Part shown: piece after piece, positions 27,317-36,940 of the stretch
Layout of the letters: every line of letters starts with the position of its first letter
Position numbering within the stretch: position 1 is the stretch's first letter
Assembly: GCF_041154745.1 (NCBI RefSeq)
Contig: NZ_AP031573.1
Location: forward strand, 2,852,001 to 2,916,000
Direction of reading: 5' to 3'
Source: Flavobacterium sp. CFS9
Lineage (GTDB): Bacteria; Bacteroidota; Bacteroidia; Flavobacteriales; Flavobacteriaceae
DNA length: 64,000 nt
The notes under the pieces: model-generated
The model's database searches: none
The model's input: the letters and a program-made list of their open reading frames with translations, nothing else
What the model was told of the DNA's origin: nothing
Translations under genes and position numbers: made by a program

Positions 27317-29419
27317 ATGAAGAAAATTCTTTTAGCCTGCTTTTTTATTATCGTTTCAAATGGATGGATCAATGCTCAGGAACTAAAGTCTCCTGATGGG
27401 AATTTAGCGTTGACTTTTACTTTAAATGCCGAGGGTGCTCCGGTTTATTCTTTAGCCTACAAGAAAAAAGAAGTAATCAAAGGAAGCAGATTGGGCTTTA
27501 TTTTAAAGTCCGATATTAAAATGAATAAAGGTTTTCAGATTGTCGGGACACAAAAACAATCAGAAGACAATTTCTGGGAACCGGTATTGGGAGAGCAGAA
27601 AAAAATCAGAAATCAGTACAATGAATTGAAAGCTGATTTGATACAGGAAAAGAGCAAACGAAAGATATCCATTTATTTCCGTCTGTTCAATGATGGTTTA
27701 GGGTTTCGATATGAATTTCCGGTACAGGATAATCTGCGTCATTTTGTGATTCAGGAAGAAACCACCGAGTTTAATTTAACCGGAGATCATAAACTTTTCT
27801 GGATTCCAGGAGATTATGATACAAACGAGTACAGCTATACGACTTCAAAAATTTCGGAGATGCAATCTTTGATGTACAATGCTTCTCACGTTTCGATGGC
27901 GGCACAAACAACGATTAAAAATTTGGCCGCGCAGACGCCTTTGATGATGAAGACCAATGACGGACTTTATATTAATATTCATGAAGCAGCTTTGAAAAAT
28001 TATCCGGCAATGTGTCTTAATATTGATGATAAGACTTATTCGCTGAGTTCGCATTTGGTTCCCGATGCTGTTGGAAATAAAGGATACATTCAAACCGGAA
28101 GTTTGACGCCGTGGAGAACGATTGTGGTGAGTGATGATGCGCGAAATATTCTGGCTTCAAAAATGATCTTAAATCTGAATGAACCCTGTGCTTTCGAAGA
28201 CACTTCATGGATTAAACCGGTGAAATATGTTGGGGTTTGGTGGGAATACTTTACCGGAGGAGGTTCTACCTGGGCGTATTCTAACAATCAGGATGTAGTA
28301 ATTGGAGCTACTGATTTTTCTAAATTGAAGCCTAATGGAACACATGGAGCTAATACGAAACATGTAAAAGAATATATTGATTTTGCTTCGGCAAATGGTT
28401 TCGACGCTGTTCTGGTGGAAGGATGGAATGAAGGCTGGGAGGATAATACTGCTTTTAAAAAGGAACGCATTTATAGTTTTACCAAGCCTTATCCGGATTT
28501 TGATGTGAAAGATTTAAGTGCTTACGCCAGGCAGAAAGGGGTGAAAATCATCATGCATCATGAAACAACATCTTCAGCTTCAGAATATGAAAGACAGCTT
28601 CCGGATGCCTTAAAATTTATGGGTGATAATAACTATAATGCTGTGAAGACAGGTTATGTAGGACCAATTATTCCGAGAGGAGAACACCATGACGGACAGC
28701 AAATGGTCAACCATTATACATATGTCGCCAAAGAAGCAGCAAAGCATAAAATTATGGTAGATTCCCATGAAGCGGTTCGCCCAACGGGATTACATCGTAC
28801 TTATCCCAACTGGTTTGCGCAGGAATCAGCCAGAGGAACTGAGTTTGAGGCTATGGAAGGAATTCATCCCGACCACACGACGATTTTACCCTTTACACGT
28901 CTTATGGGAGGGCCGATGGATTATACACCGGGAATTTTTCAAGGAGACTTATCGGTTTACGGGGCAAAGAAAAATAAGTTGAGTACAACACTGGCAAAGC
29001 AACTGGCACTTTATGTGACGATGTACAGTCCGTTACAAATGGCTGCCGATCTGCCTGAAAACTATATGCGTTTCAAAGATGCGTTTCAATTTATAAAAGA
29101 TGTTTCATTAGACTGGGATGACACCTATATTCTTGAGGCAGAACCAGGAGATTATATCACAATAGCCAGAAAAACTAAAGGAAAACAAGAATGGTTTGTA
29201 GGCGGGATTACGGATGAAAACCCACGTACTGCTTTCGTTGATTTAAGTTTTTTGCCTGTTGGGAAATCATTTACGGCAACGATTTATGAAGACGGAAAAA
29301 CAGCCGATTATAAGAGCAACCCACAATCGTACAACATTCGAAAAGTGTCTGTAAACAGTAAAACGAAGTTAAAACAAAAATTAGCTGCAAGCGGTGGTTT
29401 TGCTATTTCTATAAAGTAG
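27317..29419 (+). CDS. GH97 family alpha-glucosidase-like glycoside hydrolase
   Basis: 700 aa. Signal peptide MKKILLACFFIIVSNGWINA-Q, so periplasmic. Three-domain GH97 layout: N-terminal beta-sandwich, (beta/alpha)8 barrel with KYVGVWWEYFTGGGSTWAY and GFDAVLVEGWNEGWE, and a C-terminal beta domain. The conserved glutamates of the inverting, Ca-dependent SusB type are present: E485 in DSHEAVRPTG and E503 in QESARGTEFE. It is therefore expected to act on alpha-glucosides with inversion, rather than as a retaining alpha-galactosidase. ATG at 27317 is used; an in-frame TTG at 27311 is less likely. First gene of the glycan locus and under the LacI-type operator. Confidence 0.9.
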   Translation: MKKILLACFFIIVSNGWINAQELKSPDGNLALTFTLNAEGAPVYSLAYKKKEVIKGSRLGFILKSDIKMNKGFQIVGTQKQSEDNFWEPVLGEQKKIRNQYNELKADLIQEKSKRKISIYFRLFNDGLGFRYEFPVQDNLRHFVIQEETTEFNLTGDHKLFWIPGDYDTNEYSYTTSKISEMQSLMYNASHVSMAAQTTIKNLAAQTPLMMKTNDGLYINIHEAALKNYPAMCLNIDDKTYSLSSHLVPDAVGNKGYIQTGSLTPWRTIVVSDDARNILASKMILNLNEPCAFEDTSWIKPVKYVGVWWEYFTGGGSTWAYSNNQDVVIGATDFSKLKPNGTHGANTKHVKEYIDFASANGFDAVLVEGWNEGWEDNTAFKKERIYSFTKPYPDFDVKDLSAYARQKGVKIIMHHETTSSASEYERQLPDALKFMGDNNYNAVKTGYVGPIIPRGEHHDGQQMVNHYTYVAKEAAKHKIMVDSHEAVRPTGLHRTYPNWFAQESARGTEFEAMEGIHPDHTTILPFTRLMGGPMDYTPGIFQGDLSVYGAKKNKLSTTLAKQLALYVTMYSPLQMAADLPENYMRFKDAFQFIKDVSLDWDDTYILEAEPGDYITIARKTKGKQEWFVGGITDENPRTAFVDLSFLPVGKSFTATIYEDGKTADYKSNPQSYNIRKVSVNSKTKLKQKLAASGGFAISIK

Positions 29420-29646
29420 AAAAGTGTCAGAAACAAGACACAGATGACGCCGATTTTTTTTTCGGATATTTGCGAATAAAAAAGAGCCTAATCTGAGTGA
29501 GGAAAAGCTTAGCCATAGCGAGAAACAAACAACAATTAAAAGAAAGCTGCATAAAGAATCTTTTTTTAATCTTCTTAATCTGTGGCAAAATAAAAAATAC
29601 AATAACCAGAGGACGAGTTTAATCTGTTCCTCGCAATGATATAAAA
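29420..29646. repeat. Spacer with dispersed low-complexity element (AATCTGTGGCAAA type)
   Basis: 227 bp without a gene. It contains AAGAATCTTTTTTTAATC and TTCTTAATCTGTGGCAAAATA. Related text occurs at 46760-46835 (AATCTGTAGCAAAAAA), so this is another dispersed spacer repeat. Confidence 0.45.
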
Positions 29647-30615
29647 ATGAATACTAAATTTTATCCTTTGCAATTTGATCCAATCCTGAAAGAAAGAATC
29701 TGGGGAGGTGAAAAGCTGAAAACAATTCTGAATAAACCAATTACATCAAAAATTACCGGAGAAAGCTGGGAATTGTCTACTATAGAAGGGGATGTGAGTA
29801 TTGTGGCAAACGGAGCATTAAAAGGACAATCCTTAACAGATTTAATAGATCAATCGCCAAATGAGATTTTAGGAACGGCAGTTTACGAACGATTTGGGAA
29901 TCAGTTTCCTTTGCTTTTTAAATATCTGGACGCCAGAGAAGACTTATCGATACAAGTTCATCCAAACGATGAGTTAGCCAGAGAACGTCACAATTCTTTT
30001 GGTAAAACCGAAATGTGGTATGTAATGCAGGCAGATGCAGAGGCAAGAATTATTGTTGGTTTTAAAGAAGATTCCAGTAAAGAAGAATATTTAGAGAACC
30101 TAAATAACAACACTTTGGTTTCAATATTGGATGATGTAAAAGCCAAAGCCGGGGATGTTTTCTTTTTAGAGACCGGAACCGTTCATGCCATAGGTGCTGG
30201 TCTGGTTGTGGCAGAAATTCAGCAAACATCAGATATTACGTATCGCTTGTATGATTTTGACAGAACAGATGCTCAGGGCAACAAAAGAGAGCTGCATGTT
30301 GATTTAGCATTAGATGCCATCAATTACAAGAAAGTTGATACGCAGAAAAAGTATGAAACGACCTTAAACCAATCCAATGGGGTGGTAGATTGTCCTTATT
30401 TCACCACTAATTTTCTTCCGCTTGACGGAATCCTTGAAGTAAGTAAAAAAGGAGAAAGCTTTACGGTTTATATGTGTACGGAAGGCAATTTTGAAATAGC
30501 CTGTCAAAACGTAAATTATCAATACAAACAGGGCGATACTGTTTTGATTCCTGCAGGAATGCACGGTTATAGCTTAAAAGGAACCGCTTCAATTTTAGAA
30601 GTTTATATTTCCTGA
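29647..30615 (+). CDS. manA: Mannose-6-phosphate isomerase, class I
   Basis: 322 aa. Zn-dependent cupin enzyme converting mannose-6-phosphate to fructose-6-phosphate in the cytoplasm. It has RIWGGEKL, the metal/active-site stretch DLSIQVHPNDELARERH, Glu in GKTEMWYV, and VFFLETGTVHAIGAGLVVAEIQQTSDITYRLYDFDR, which is typical of the short PMI form. In this locus it would feed mannose released by the GH92, GH125 and GH2 enzymes into glycolysis, after phosphorylation by the ROK kinase. Confidence 0.93.
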   Translation: MNTKFYPLQFDPILKERIWGGEKLKTILNKPITSKITGESWELSTIEGDVSIVANGALKGQSLTDLIDQSPNEILGTAVYERFGNQFPLLFKYLDAREDLSIQVHPNDELARERHNSFGKTEMWYVMQADAEARIIVGFKEDSSKEEYLENLNNNTLVSILDDVKAKAGDVFFLETGTVHAIGAGLVVAEIQQTSDITYRLYDFDRTDAQGNKRELHVDLALDAINYKKVDTQKKYETTLNQSNGVVDCPYFTTNFLPLDGILEVSKKGESFTVYMCTEGNFEIACQNVNYQYKQGDTVLIPAGMHGYSLKGTASILEVYIS

Positions 30616-30846
30616 AAATAGCTTTTTATAGTTATTTTTATCCTTGATTTTTGTTTTGTGACAAGTTTTAAATAGATCCATAATAGCTTTATTCTTTTGT
30701 TAAAACAGCTAATCGAAGAGAATTCATATTAAAACAATAGCGTTTGTTTGGAATATGAAAAAATGATTAATAGAGAAAACACCTGTAAATACTGATGATT
30801 ATATGTTTAATTAACTTTAAAATAATGATTTGTATAAAAAAAAGAA

Positions 30847-30885
30847 TTACAAAATCGTTTTAGTAACTGTTTTTATATATATTTG
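30847..30885 (+). promoter_or_regulatory. lacI promoter with overlapping operator
   Basis: The spacer 30616-30926 (311 bp) has no gene. TTACAAAATCGTTTTAGTAA (30847-30866) is a 20-bp near-palindrome with two mismatched pairs, and TATATTTG at 30878-30885 is a perfect -7 element. The operator covers the -33 region, consistent with autoregulation by the LacI-type protein. Confidence 0.65.
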
Positions 30886-30926
30886 TGATATAATTAATAA
30901 CTGCTTAATAAAAAATTAACTCATTG

Positions 30927-31937
30927 ATGAAAAAGATTACGATTAAGGATATTGCGACAGAGGCTCAGGTATCCATATCTACGGTATCTTTTGTTATCAA
31001 TGGTAAGGGGGAGAAAATGGGCATCAGTCCGGCAGTGATCAAAAAGGTACAGGAAGTGGCCGAAAAGCTTAACTACAGACCCAGTATGATTGCTACCAGT
31101 CTTAGAACAGGGAAAACCAGGTCTATAGGACTTATTGTTGAAGATATTTCGAATCAGTTTTTTGCTGATCTTGCCAGAGTTATCGAAGATGAAGCGAAAA
31201 GTATTGATTACAGAGTTTTTTATTGCAGTACAGGAGGAGATGATGAACGTTCTGAAGAGTTAATACACAGTTTATTACAGGCCAATGTGGATGGTTTTAT
31301 TGTAACGCCGACTCAGAATCTGGAAAATAGTATTGATCTTCTTTTAAAGTTAAAAAAACCGGTTGTATTGATCGACAGGTATTTTCCGGGACAACGAGTG
31401 AGCCATGTGGTGATGGATAATTATGAAGCCTCTAATTCGGCAGCAAAATTTCTGATCAATAAAGGGCGCAAGAATATAGCAGTGGTAAATATTACCTCCG
31501 AAATGATTCAGATGAAACTGCGTGAAGATGGGTACAGAGACGCTTTGAAAGAAGCAGAAATGTACAACCCGTCGCTTGTTCTTCATATGGATTATCGTAC
31601 CAATGAAGAAACGCGAATTGGTGAAATAATGAGTTTTTTTAAAAAAAATCCTCAGATTGACGCCGTTTTATTTTTGGCAAACTATATGGGGCTTGCGGGA
31701 CTTCAGGCTTTCAGAAGAATGGGAATCAGAATTCCGGAAGATATTTCGGTAATTAGTTTTGATGATCATGACAGTTTTAAACTGCATACGCCAACCATTA
31801 GTGTTATTGAACAGCCGATAGAAGATATCGCTGTAAAATCCATACAATTGTTAATGAGTCAGATGACTGATATGGAGAAGTTTGAAGTAGAAAAAAGTCT
31901 TAAAAAAGGAAAATTGATTATTAGAGAATCGGTTTAA
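30927..31937 (+). CDS. LacI family transcriptional regulator
   Basis: 336 aa. N-terminal LacI helix-turn-helix ITIKDIATEAQVSISTVSFVINGKG with the hinge region LNYRPSMIATSLRTGKT, then a periplasmic-binding-protein-like sensor domain (SIGLIVEDISNQFFADL, PVVLIDRYFP, ISVISFDDHDSFKLHTPTISVIEQP). ATG at 30927 is used; a TTG precedes it directly. It lies between manA and susC, and three related palindromes in the locus (27277, 30847, 31994) are its likely operators. The inducer is probably mannose or an oligosaccharide, but this is inferred from context. Confidence 0.92.
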   Translation: MKKITIKDIATEAQVSISTVSFVINGKGEKMGISPAVIKKVQEVAEKLNYRPSMIATSLRTGKTRSIGLIVEDISNQFFADLARVIEDEAKSIDYRVFYCSTGGDDERSEELIHSLLQANVDGFIVTPTQNLENSIDLLLKLKKPVVLIDRYFPGQRVSHVVMDNYEASNSAAKFLINKGRKNIAVVNITSEMIQMKLREDGYRDALKEAEMYNPSLVLHMDYRTNEETRIGEIMSFFKKNPQIDAVLFLANYMGLAGLQAFRRMGIRIPEDISVISFDDHDSFKLHTPTISVIEQPIEDIAVKSIQLLMSQMTDMEKFEVEKSLKKGKLIIRESV

Positions 31938-31967
31938 AATTTTGAGAAAAAAAATATAAAAGAAAAG

Positions 31968-32013
31968 AAACGGTTCGTTTTTTTTTAACCGTTTTACTAA
32001 ATCGTTTTAGTAA
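31968..32013 (+). promoter_or_regulatory. Hairpin after lacI and operator before susC
   Basis: In the 305-bp spacer, AAACGGTT (31968-31975) pairs with AACCGTTT (31987-31994) to form a weak terminator. It overlaps TTACTAAATCGTTTTAGTAA (31994-32013), a 20-bp palindrome with one mismatched pair and the same core as the operators before GH97 and lacI. It is about 230 bp before susC, so the leader is long or the promoter lies further downstream. Confidence 0.65.
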
Positions 32014-32242
32014 ATTTTAGAGGAACAAAAGCAGAAATCAGTTCTTTTTTTGATCAGTTTACGATATCGATTTCTTAATGGAGTGCTTATAAACATGACT
32101 ATAAATAAGGCCGGGATATTTATAAGGTGCAAGCCTTATAAGTATCCTAATTAAAAAGGAGTTCAAATTTTTTATTAATTATTTAAAACAATCAAATTAG
32201 AAACAATCACAAAAATCAAAACAAACAAATAACCAAAAAAAA

Positions 32243-35200
32243 ATGCTTATGAAACGAATATTGGCAGTGTTAGGAATGGTATTGTTAAGCAGCTTAGGAG
32301 CTGTGGCGCAAAACCGATTGATAACAGGCATAGTAGCTGATGCAGAGAACAAGGGAATTGTTGCTGCATCGATTGAGGTTCAGGGAAAACCGTATAGTGC
32401 AATCACTGACGCGGAAGGCCGATTTAAAATGAATGTGCCCGAAGGACCGGTTACTTTAAATGTATCCTCTATAGGTTTTAAACCGCAATCAGTAGTGTTG
32501 CAGCAAAACCAAAATAAAATTTCAGTTGTATTAGTAGAAAATACTCAGGAATTAAAAGATGTAGTAGTAACTTCATTTGGAGTTAAGAAACAAAAGAAAA
32601 GTTTAGGTTATGCAGTTGGAGAACTGAAAGGCGATGAACTGACAAAGAATAAGGAAATTAACTTAGGAAATGCCCTTCAGGGAAAAATTGCCGGAGTTAA
32701 CGTTTCTGCGCCGGTTACGGGACCTTCAGGGTCAAGCCGTGTGGTAATTCGTGGAGCCACTTCGGCTTCGGGACTTAACCAGCCTTTGTATGTTGTCGAC
32801 GGTATTCCGATTGATAACAGCCAGCAAGGAAATGCAGGAATGTGGGGAGGTGCCGATAAAGGAGACGGTATGTCGTCTTTCAACCCTGATGATATCGCTT
32901 CTATGTCGGTATTAAAAGGTAGTGCGGCTTCAGCTCTTTACGGATACAGAGGATCAAATGGTGTAATCTTAATTACAACCAAAAAAGGAAAGAGCGGAAC
33001 AGGAATTGGAGTAGATTTTAGCACTAATGCTACATTCAACACACCTGCAAGTTTATTGAACTGGCAAGATCAATACGGAGCGGGAGCACCGGTAAACGGA
33101 GTGGCTACAAGATTTAAAAACCTACAGGAACTTAGAGATTCTTACTATTTTGCCTGGGGAGACAAATACGACGGTACACCTTCTTTAGGTATTGACGGAA
33201 CAACCAGACCTTATCAGGCTTACGGAAAAGATAATGTTGAAAATTTCTACAGAACCGGATTTTCTTCCAGTAATACTTTAGCAATTTCAGGAGGAAGCGA
33301 AACGACTAATTTCAGATTGTCTTTCGGAAATACAAAAGATGAATCGATCTTGCCGGGAACAAACTTTGGCAGAAATAACATTGCTTTAAGTTTAAATTCT
33401 GCAGTAAATAAAAAAATAAGCATCGAGACTAACGCTCAGTACATCACAGAGAAAAGTCATAACCGACCTTATTTGAATGATTCACCTAGAAATCCTTCTT
33501 TCCCGACTACTTTCTTAACACCTGGTACCGATATCAGATGGATCAGTAATGGTTTTGATGAAAATGGTGGTGAGGCGGATTATTTTGGAACAAATAACTA
33601 TCACACGAACCCATATTTTGCCACACAATCACCTTTAAATGATGACCTTAGAAAACGTTTTATTGGTTCTGCAAAAGTAAACTACAACATCACGGATAAA
33701 ATTTACGCAAAAGGTGTTCTTGGTGTAGATGATATTAATTATGAATATACTGAAATTGAACCTACGGGTATCAATTACAGCCCTGGTGGATCTTATGAGA
33801 ACAGAGTAGAGAACCGTTCAGAGTATAATGCTTCGGCTTATTTAGGATACAAAGGGGATATCGTTAAAAATTTATCTTTAGATGCTTTCATTGGAGCTAA
33901 CCGTCAACACAACAGATTTAGCGGAATTAAAATGAAAGGGAACAACTTTATCGTTCCGTTCCAATATTTCTACGGAAATACGCAACCTGCCCAAAGTGAG
34001 AAGTTATTCTCAGAAAGCGAAGTAAATTCTCTTTTCTACTCAGCCGATTTAGGATATAAAGATTTCTTATATTTAAGTTTAACAGGTCGTGAAGACTGGT
34101 TTTCTACTTTAGATCCATCTAACAACAGTACATTTTATCCATCTGTAAGTTCAAGTTTTATTTACTCAGAAGTAATTGATTTACCAAAATGGATGTCTTA
34201 CGGAAAGTTAAGAGCAGGCTGGGGTAACGTAGGAGGTGCTTTACCGGATGCTTATGCTTTAGCCTTGACTTATACTTCTCCGGACGGGCAAACGGATTCT
34301 TTAGGGCAGCCAATTTTAGGAGTGAACGGAGAAACGATTCCGAACAGAACTTTGAAGCCTTATAATGTAAGTACCATCGAATTTGGTTTCGAAAATACAT
34401 TCTTCAATAACAGAGTGAGTACCGATTTGACTTTTTATAGCAAGAAAACAACAAACGATATTACCGACGCTGATGTTTCTCAGGCTTCAGGGTATAGAAC
34501 AACGAAAATTAACGTAGGAGAGATTCTGAACAAAGGGGTTGAATTTGCGATCAATGTAAAAGCAGTTAAAACACCAAACTTCTCTTGGAGCGTAGGATAT
34601 AATTTTGCTTACAATAATAGTGAGGTTCTTAAGCTTTCGGATAAAATTACGACCAAATCATTGGAAGGAAACAGAGATGGAAGAGCTTCTGTAGTGTTAG
34701 AAAAAGGACAGCCTTTTGGAGTAATTAAAGCTTATGATTATTTAAGAGATGCTAACGGAAATATTGTACTTGATACCAACGGTAAATTCCTGAGAGGAAA
34801 CCTGATTATTGCAGGACAAGGTGTTGCGCCAACTTCAATGGGACTTTCAAATGATTTCCAGTATAAAAACTTTACGCTTTCTGTTTTTGTAGATGCTAAA
34901 TTCGGAGGAGAGATTTATTCTGCTACCAACCAATTAGGAACCCGTTACGGATTAACAGAGCAAACTCTTCCAGGCCGTGAAGGAGGAGTTGCAGTAAAAG
35001 GAACAGATGTTAACGGGAATCCGGTAAACACAACAGTTTCAGCTTATGATTACTGGAGAAGCTATAGTGATGTAACTTCAAACTTTGTTTACGATGCCGA
35101 TTTTGTGAAACTAAGAGCCATCTCTTTTAGCTATAATTTCCCAAAAGCCTATTTATCTAAAACGCCATTCCAAGCGATTAGCTTAGCGTTTTCAGCGCAT

Positions 35201-35338
35201 AATTTATTGACGATTTATGATAAAGTTCCAAACATTGACCCTGAATCAAACTATTCTAATAGTAATGCTCAAGGTCTTGAAAGAGCTTCTATGCCTTTGA
35301 CCAGAAATTATGGACTGACACTTAATGTGAAATTTTAA
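32243..35338 (+). CDS. susC: SusC/RagA family TonB-dependent outer-membrane transporter
   Basis: 1031 aa. Signal peptide (MKRILAVLGMVLLSSLGAVA-Q from the second Met), carboxypeptidase-regulatory-like domain (RLITGIVADAENKGI...), TonB plug (VVVTSFGVKKQKKSLGYA, then GRVIRGATS-like VVIRGATSASGLNQPLYVVDG and GSAASALYGYRGSNGVILITTKKG), and a C-terminal 22-strand barrel ending LNVKF. It imports oligosaccharides in partnership with the SusD lipoprotein directly downstream (15 bp). ATG at 32243 or 32249 are both possible. It is the only transporter in the locus. Confidence 0.95.
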   Translation: MLMKRILAVLGMVLLSSLGAVAQNRLITGIVADAENKGIVAASIEVQGKPYSAITDAEGRFKMNVPEGPVTLNVSSIGFKPQSVVLQQNQNKISVVLVENTQELKDVVVTSFGVKKQKKSLGYAVGELKGDELTKNKEINLGNALQGKIAGVNVSAPVTGPSGSSRVVIRGATSASGLNQPLYVVDGIPIDNSQQGNAGMWGGADKGDGMSSFNPDDIASMSVLKGSAASALYGYRGSNGVILITTKKGKSGTGIGVDFSTNATFNTPASLLNWQDQYGAGAPVNGVATRFKNLQELRDSYYFAWGDKYDGTPSLGIDGTTRPYQAYGKDNVENFYRTGFSSSNTLAISGGSETTNFRLSFGNTKDESILPGTNFGRNNIALSLNSAVNKKISIETNAQYITEKSHNRPYLNDSPRNPSFPTTFLTPGTDIRWISNGFDENGGEADYFGTNNYHTNPYFATQSPLNDDLRKRFIGSAKVNYNITDKIYAKGVLGVDDINYEYTEIEPTGINYSPGGSYENRVENRSEYNASAYLGYKGDIVKNLSLDAFIGANRQHNRFSGIKMKGNNFIVPFQYFYGNTQPAQSEKLFSESEVNSLFYSADLGYKDFLYLSLTGREDWFSTLDPSNNSTFYPSVSSSFIYSEVIDLPKWMSYGKLRAGWGNVGGALPDAYALALTYTSPDGQTDSLGQPILGVNGETIPNRTLKPYNVSTIEFGFENTFFNNRVSTDLTFYSKKTTNDITDADVSQASGYRTTKINVGEILNKGVEFAINVKAVKTPNFSWSVGYNFAYNNSEVLKLSDKITTKSLEGNRDGRASVVLEKGQPFGVIKAYDYLRDANGNIVLDTNGKFLRGNLIIAGQGVAPTSMGLSNDFQYKNFTLSVFVDAKFGGEIYSATNQLGTRYGLTEQTLPGREGGVAVKGTDVNGNPVNTTVSAYDYWRSYSDVTSNFVYDADFVKLRAISFSYNFPKAYLSKTPFQAISLAFSAHNLLTIYDKVPNIDPESNYSNSNAQGLERASMPLTRNYGLTLNVKF

Positions 35339-35353
35339 TAATCAAACTGAAAG

Positions 35354-36871
35354 ATGAAAAATAAATATATCAAAATATTTTGTATCGCAATTGTAGGAGC
35401 CATGACGCTTACTTCATGCGATAAAGGATTCGAAGAGTTAAACAAGAATCCAAATGCTTTGACAGATCCGGCTGTAAAATCGATGTTTACACTTGCTGAG
35501 ATCTATGTTGACGGACAAGATTTCTCCAATACCAGAGGGAACAACATCTATGCAGCTCAAATTGTTCAGCAATTTTCTTCATTAAGTGGACCAGGTTCAA
35601 AATATAGCTATTCGTCTGAGTATTCTGCGGCACTTTTTAGTGAGTCTTATGGTAAAGGATTGAATCAGATTTTTCAATTGATGTCAGTTCTAAAAGACGC
35701 ACCGGAAAACTCCAATATGATTCAGGCTTGCAGAATCATGAAGGTGTTTATGTTTCAAAAATTGACGGATACTTACGGAGAAGTTCCTTATTTCGAAGCA
35801 GGAAAAGGGTACAATGGAAATGTTTTTGCTCCGAAATATGACACCCAGGAAGCCATTTATAATGATCTTTTGAAAGAATTAGATGAAGCAGGTGATGCTT
35901 TAGATGCTAATAAACCATTTGTAGGTAATGCTGATTTGTATTACCAAAGTAATGTGGCAAAATGGAAAAAACTGGCTAATTCTTTAATGTTGAGAGTAGC
36001 AATGCGTTTGTCTAAAGTAAACCCTGCTAAAGCAAAACAATATGTAGAAAAGGCGGTATCTAAAGGAGTTTTTACTTCTAATGATGATAGTCTTGTTTTA
36101 AAGCATGATTCAGGTCCGGTTGGAGTTAAAACCAATCCAATTACTTCTTCATGGGTTAGAAATGATCTGAACAAAGGAGATGCGAACATCAAATTCAGTA
36201 AAACATTTATTGATGCATTGAAAAATAGTAATGATCCGCGTTTAAGAATTTACGCTAAACTGGAAGCTACAGGAGACAACAATCCTGCAAGTCAGCAAGG
36301 TCTTGCCAATGATGCTAAAGAATTTCCGGGTGGGGACAAGAAAAAATTCTCAGATCCTAACACTTCTACAGTATTGCGTTTAGATGCTCCTACTTTAATC
36401 ATGTCTTACGCTGAGGTTCAGTTTATATTGGCAGAAGCCGCAGTAAAAGGATGGAGTGTTGGAGGAAATGCACAAAAGTTTTACGAAGACGGTGTAAAAG
36501 CAGCTATGGAAGTGCTTACTATTTTCGGAGACAAAGTACCGGCAGTTACACCTGCAGAATACACGGCTTATATGACAGCAAATCCATTTAAAGCAGCAGG
36601 AACTGAGGCTCAAAAAATCGAGCAGATTATCTCTCAAAAATGGATTGTATTACTATTCAATGGTTTTGAAGCATTTTCAGAATACAGAAGAACAGGATAT
36701 CCGGTTTTAGTTCCGGTAAATGATCCAACAGGAGAAACAAAAGGAACCATACCAAGAAGATTAATTTACGATCAGTCAGAATTGATTACCAATTCGGCTA
36801 ATTATAGAGAATCGGTAGCACGCCAGGGGTTGGATTTAATGACAACCAGAATCTGGTGGGACAAGCAATAA
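35354..36871 (+). CDS. susD: SusD/RagB-like glycan-binding lipoprotein
   Basis: 505 aa. Lipoprotein signal peptide with lipobox LTSC (Cys22), then DKGFEELNKNPNALTDP, which is the SusD-like group 2 start. Helical TPR-type scaffold with MKVFMFQKLTDTYGEVPYFEAG, NDLLKELDEAGDAL and ADLYYQSNVAKWKKLANSLMLRVAMRLSKV, and a C-terminus with QKWIVLLFNGFEAFSEYRRTGYP. It caps the SusC barrel on the cell surface and binds the glycan. It is followed by a strong terminator. Confidence 0.94.
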   Translation: MKNKYIKIFCIAIVGAMTLTSCDKGFEELNKNPNALTDPAVKSMFTLAEIYVDGQDFSNTRGNNIYAAQIVQQFSSLSGPGSKYSYSSEYSAALFSESYGKGLNQIFQLMSVLKDAPENSNMIQACRIMKVFMFQKLTDTYGEVPYFEAGKGYNGNVFAPKYDTQEAIYNDLLKELDEAGDALDANKPFVGNADLYYQSNVAKWKKLANSLMLRVAMRLSKVNPAKAKQYVEKAVSKGVFTSNDDSLVLKHDSGPVGVKTNPITSSWVRNDLNKGDANIKFSKTFIDALKNSNDPRLRIYAKLEATGDNNPASQQGLANDAKEFPGGDKKKFSDPNTSTVLRLDAPTLIMSYAEVQFILAEAAVKGWSVGGNAQKFYEDGVKAAMEVLTIFGDKVPAVTPAEYTAYMTANPFKAAGTEAQKIEQIISQKWIVLLFNGFEAFSEYRRTGYPVLVPVNDPTGETKGTIPRRLIYDQSELITNSANYRESVARQGLDLMTTRIWWDKQ

Positions 36872-36898
36872 ATTTATGCGTTAGGTGAGTTAGTTGAG

Positions 36899-36940
36899 TT
36901 AAGCCGGGTAGGGATACCTGTACCTCCCGGCTTATTTTTT
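36899..36940 (+). terminator. Terminator after the susC-susD pair
   Basis: AAGCCGGG (36901-36908) pairs with CCCGGCTT (36926-36933), with further pairing inside (AGG/CCT), and a T-run follows. It is GC-rich for this genome. Confidence 0.85.
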
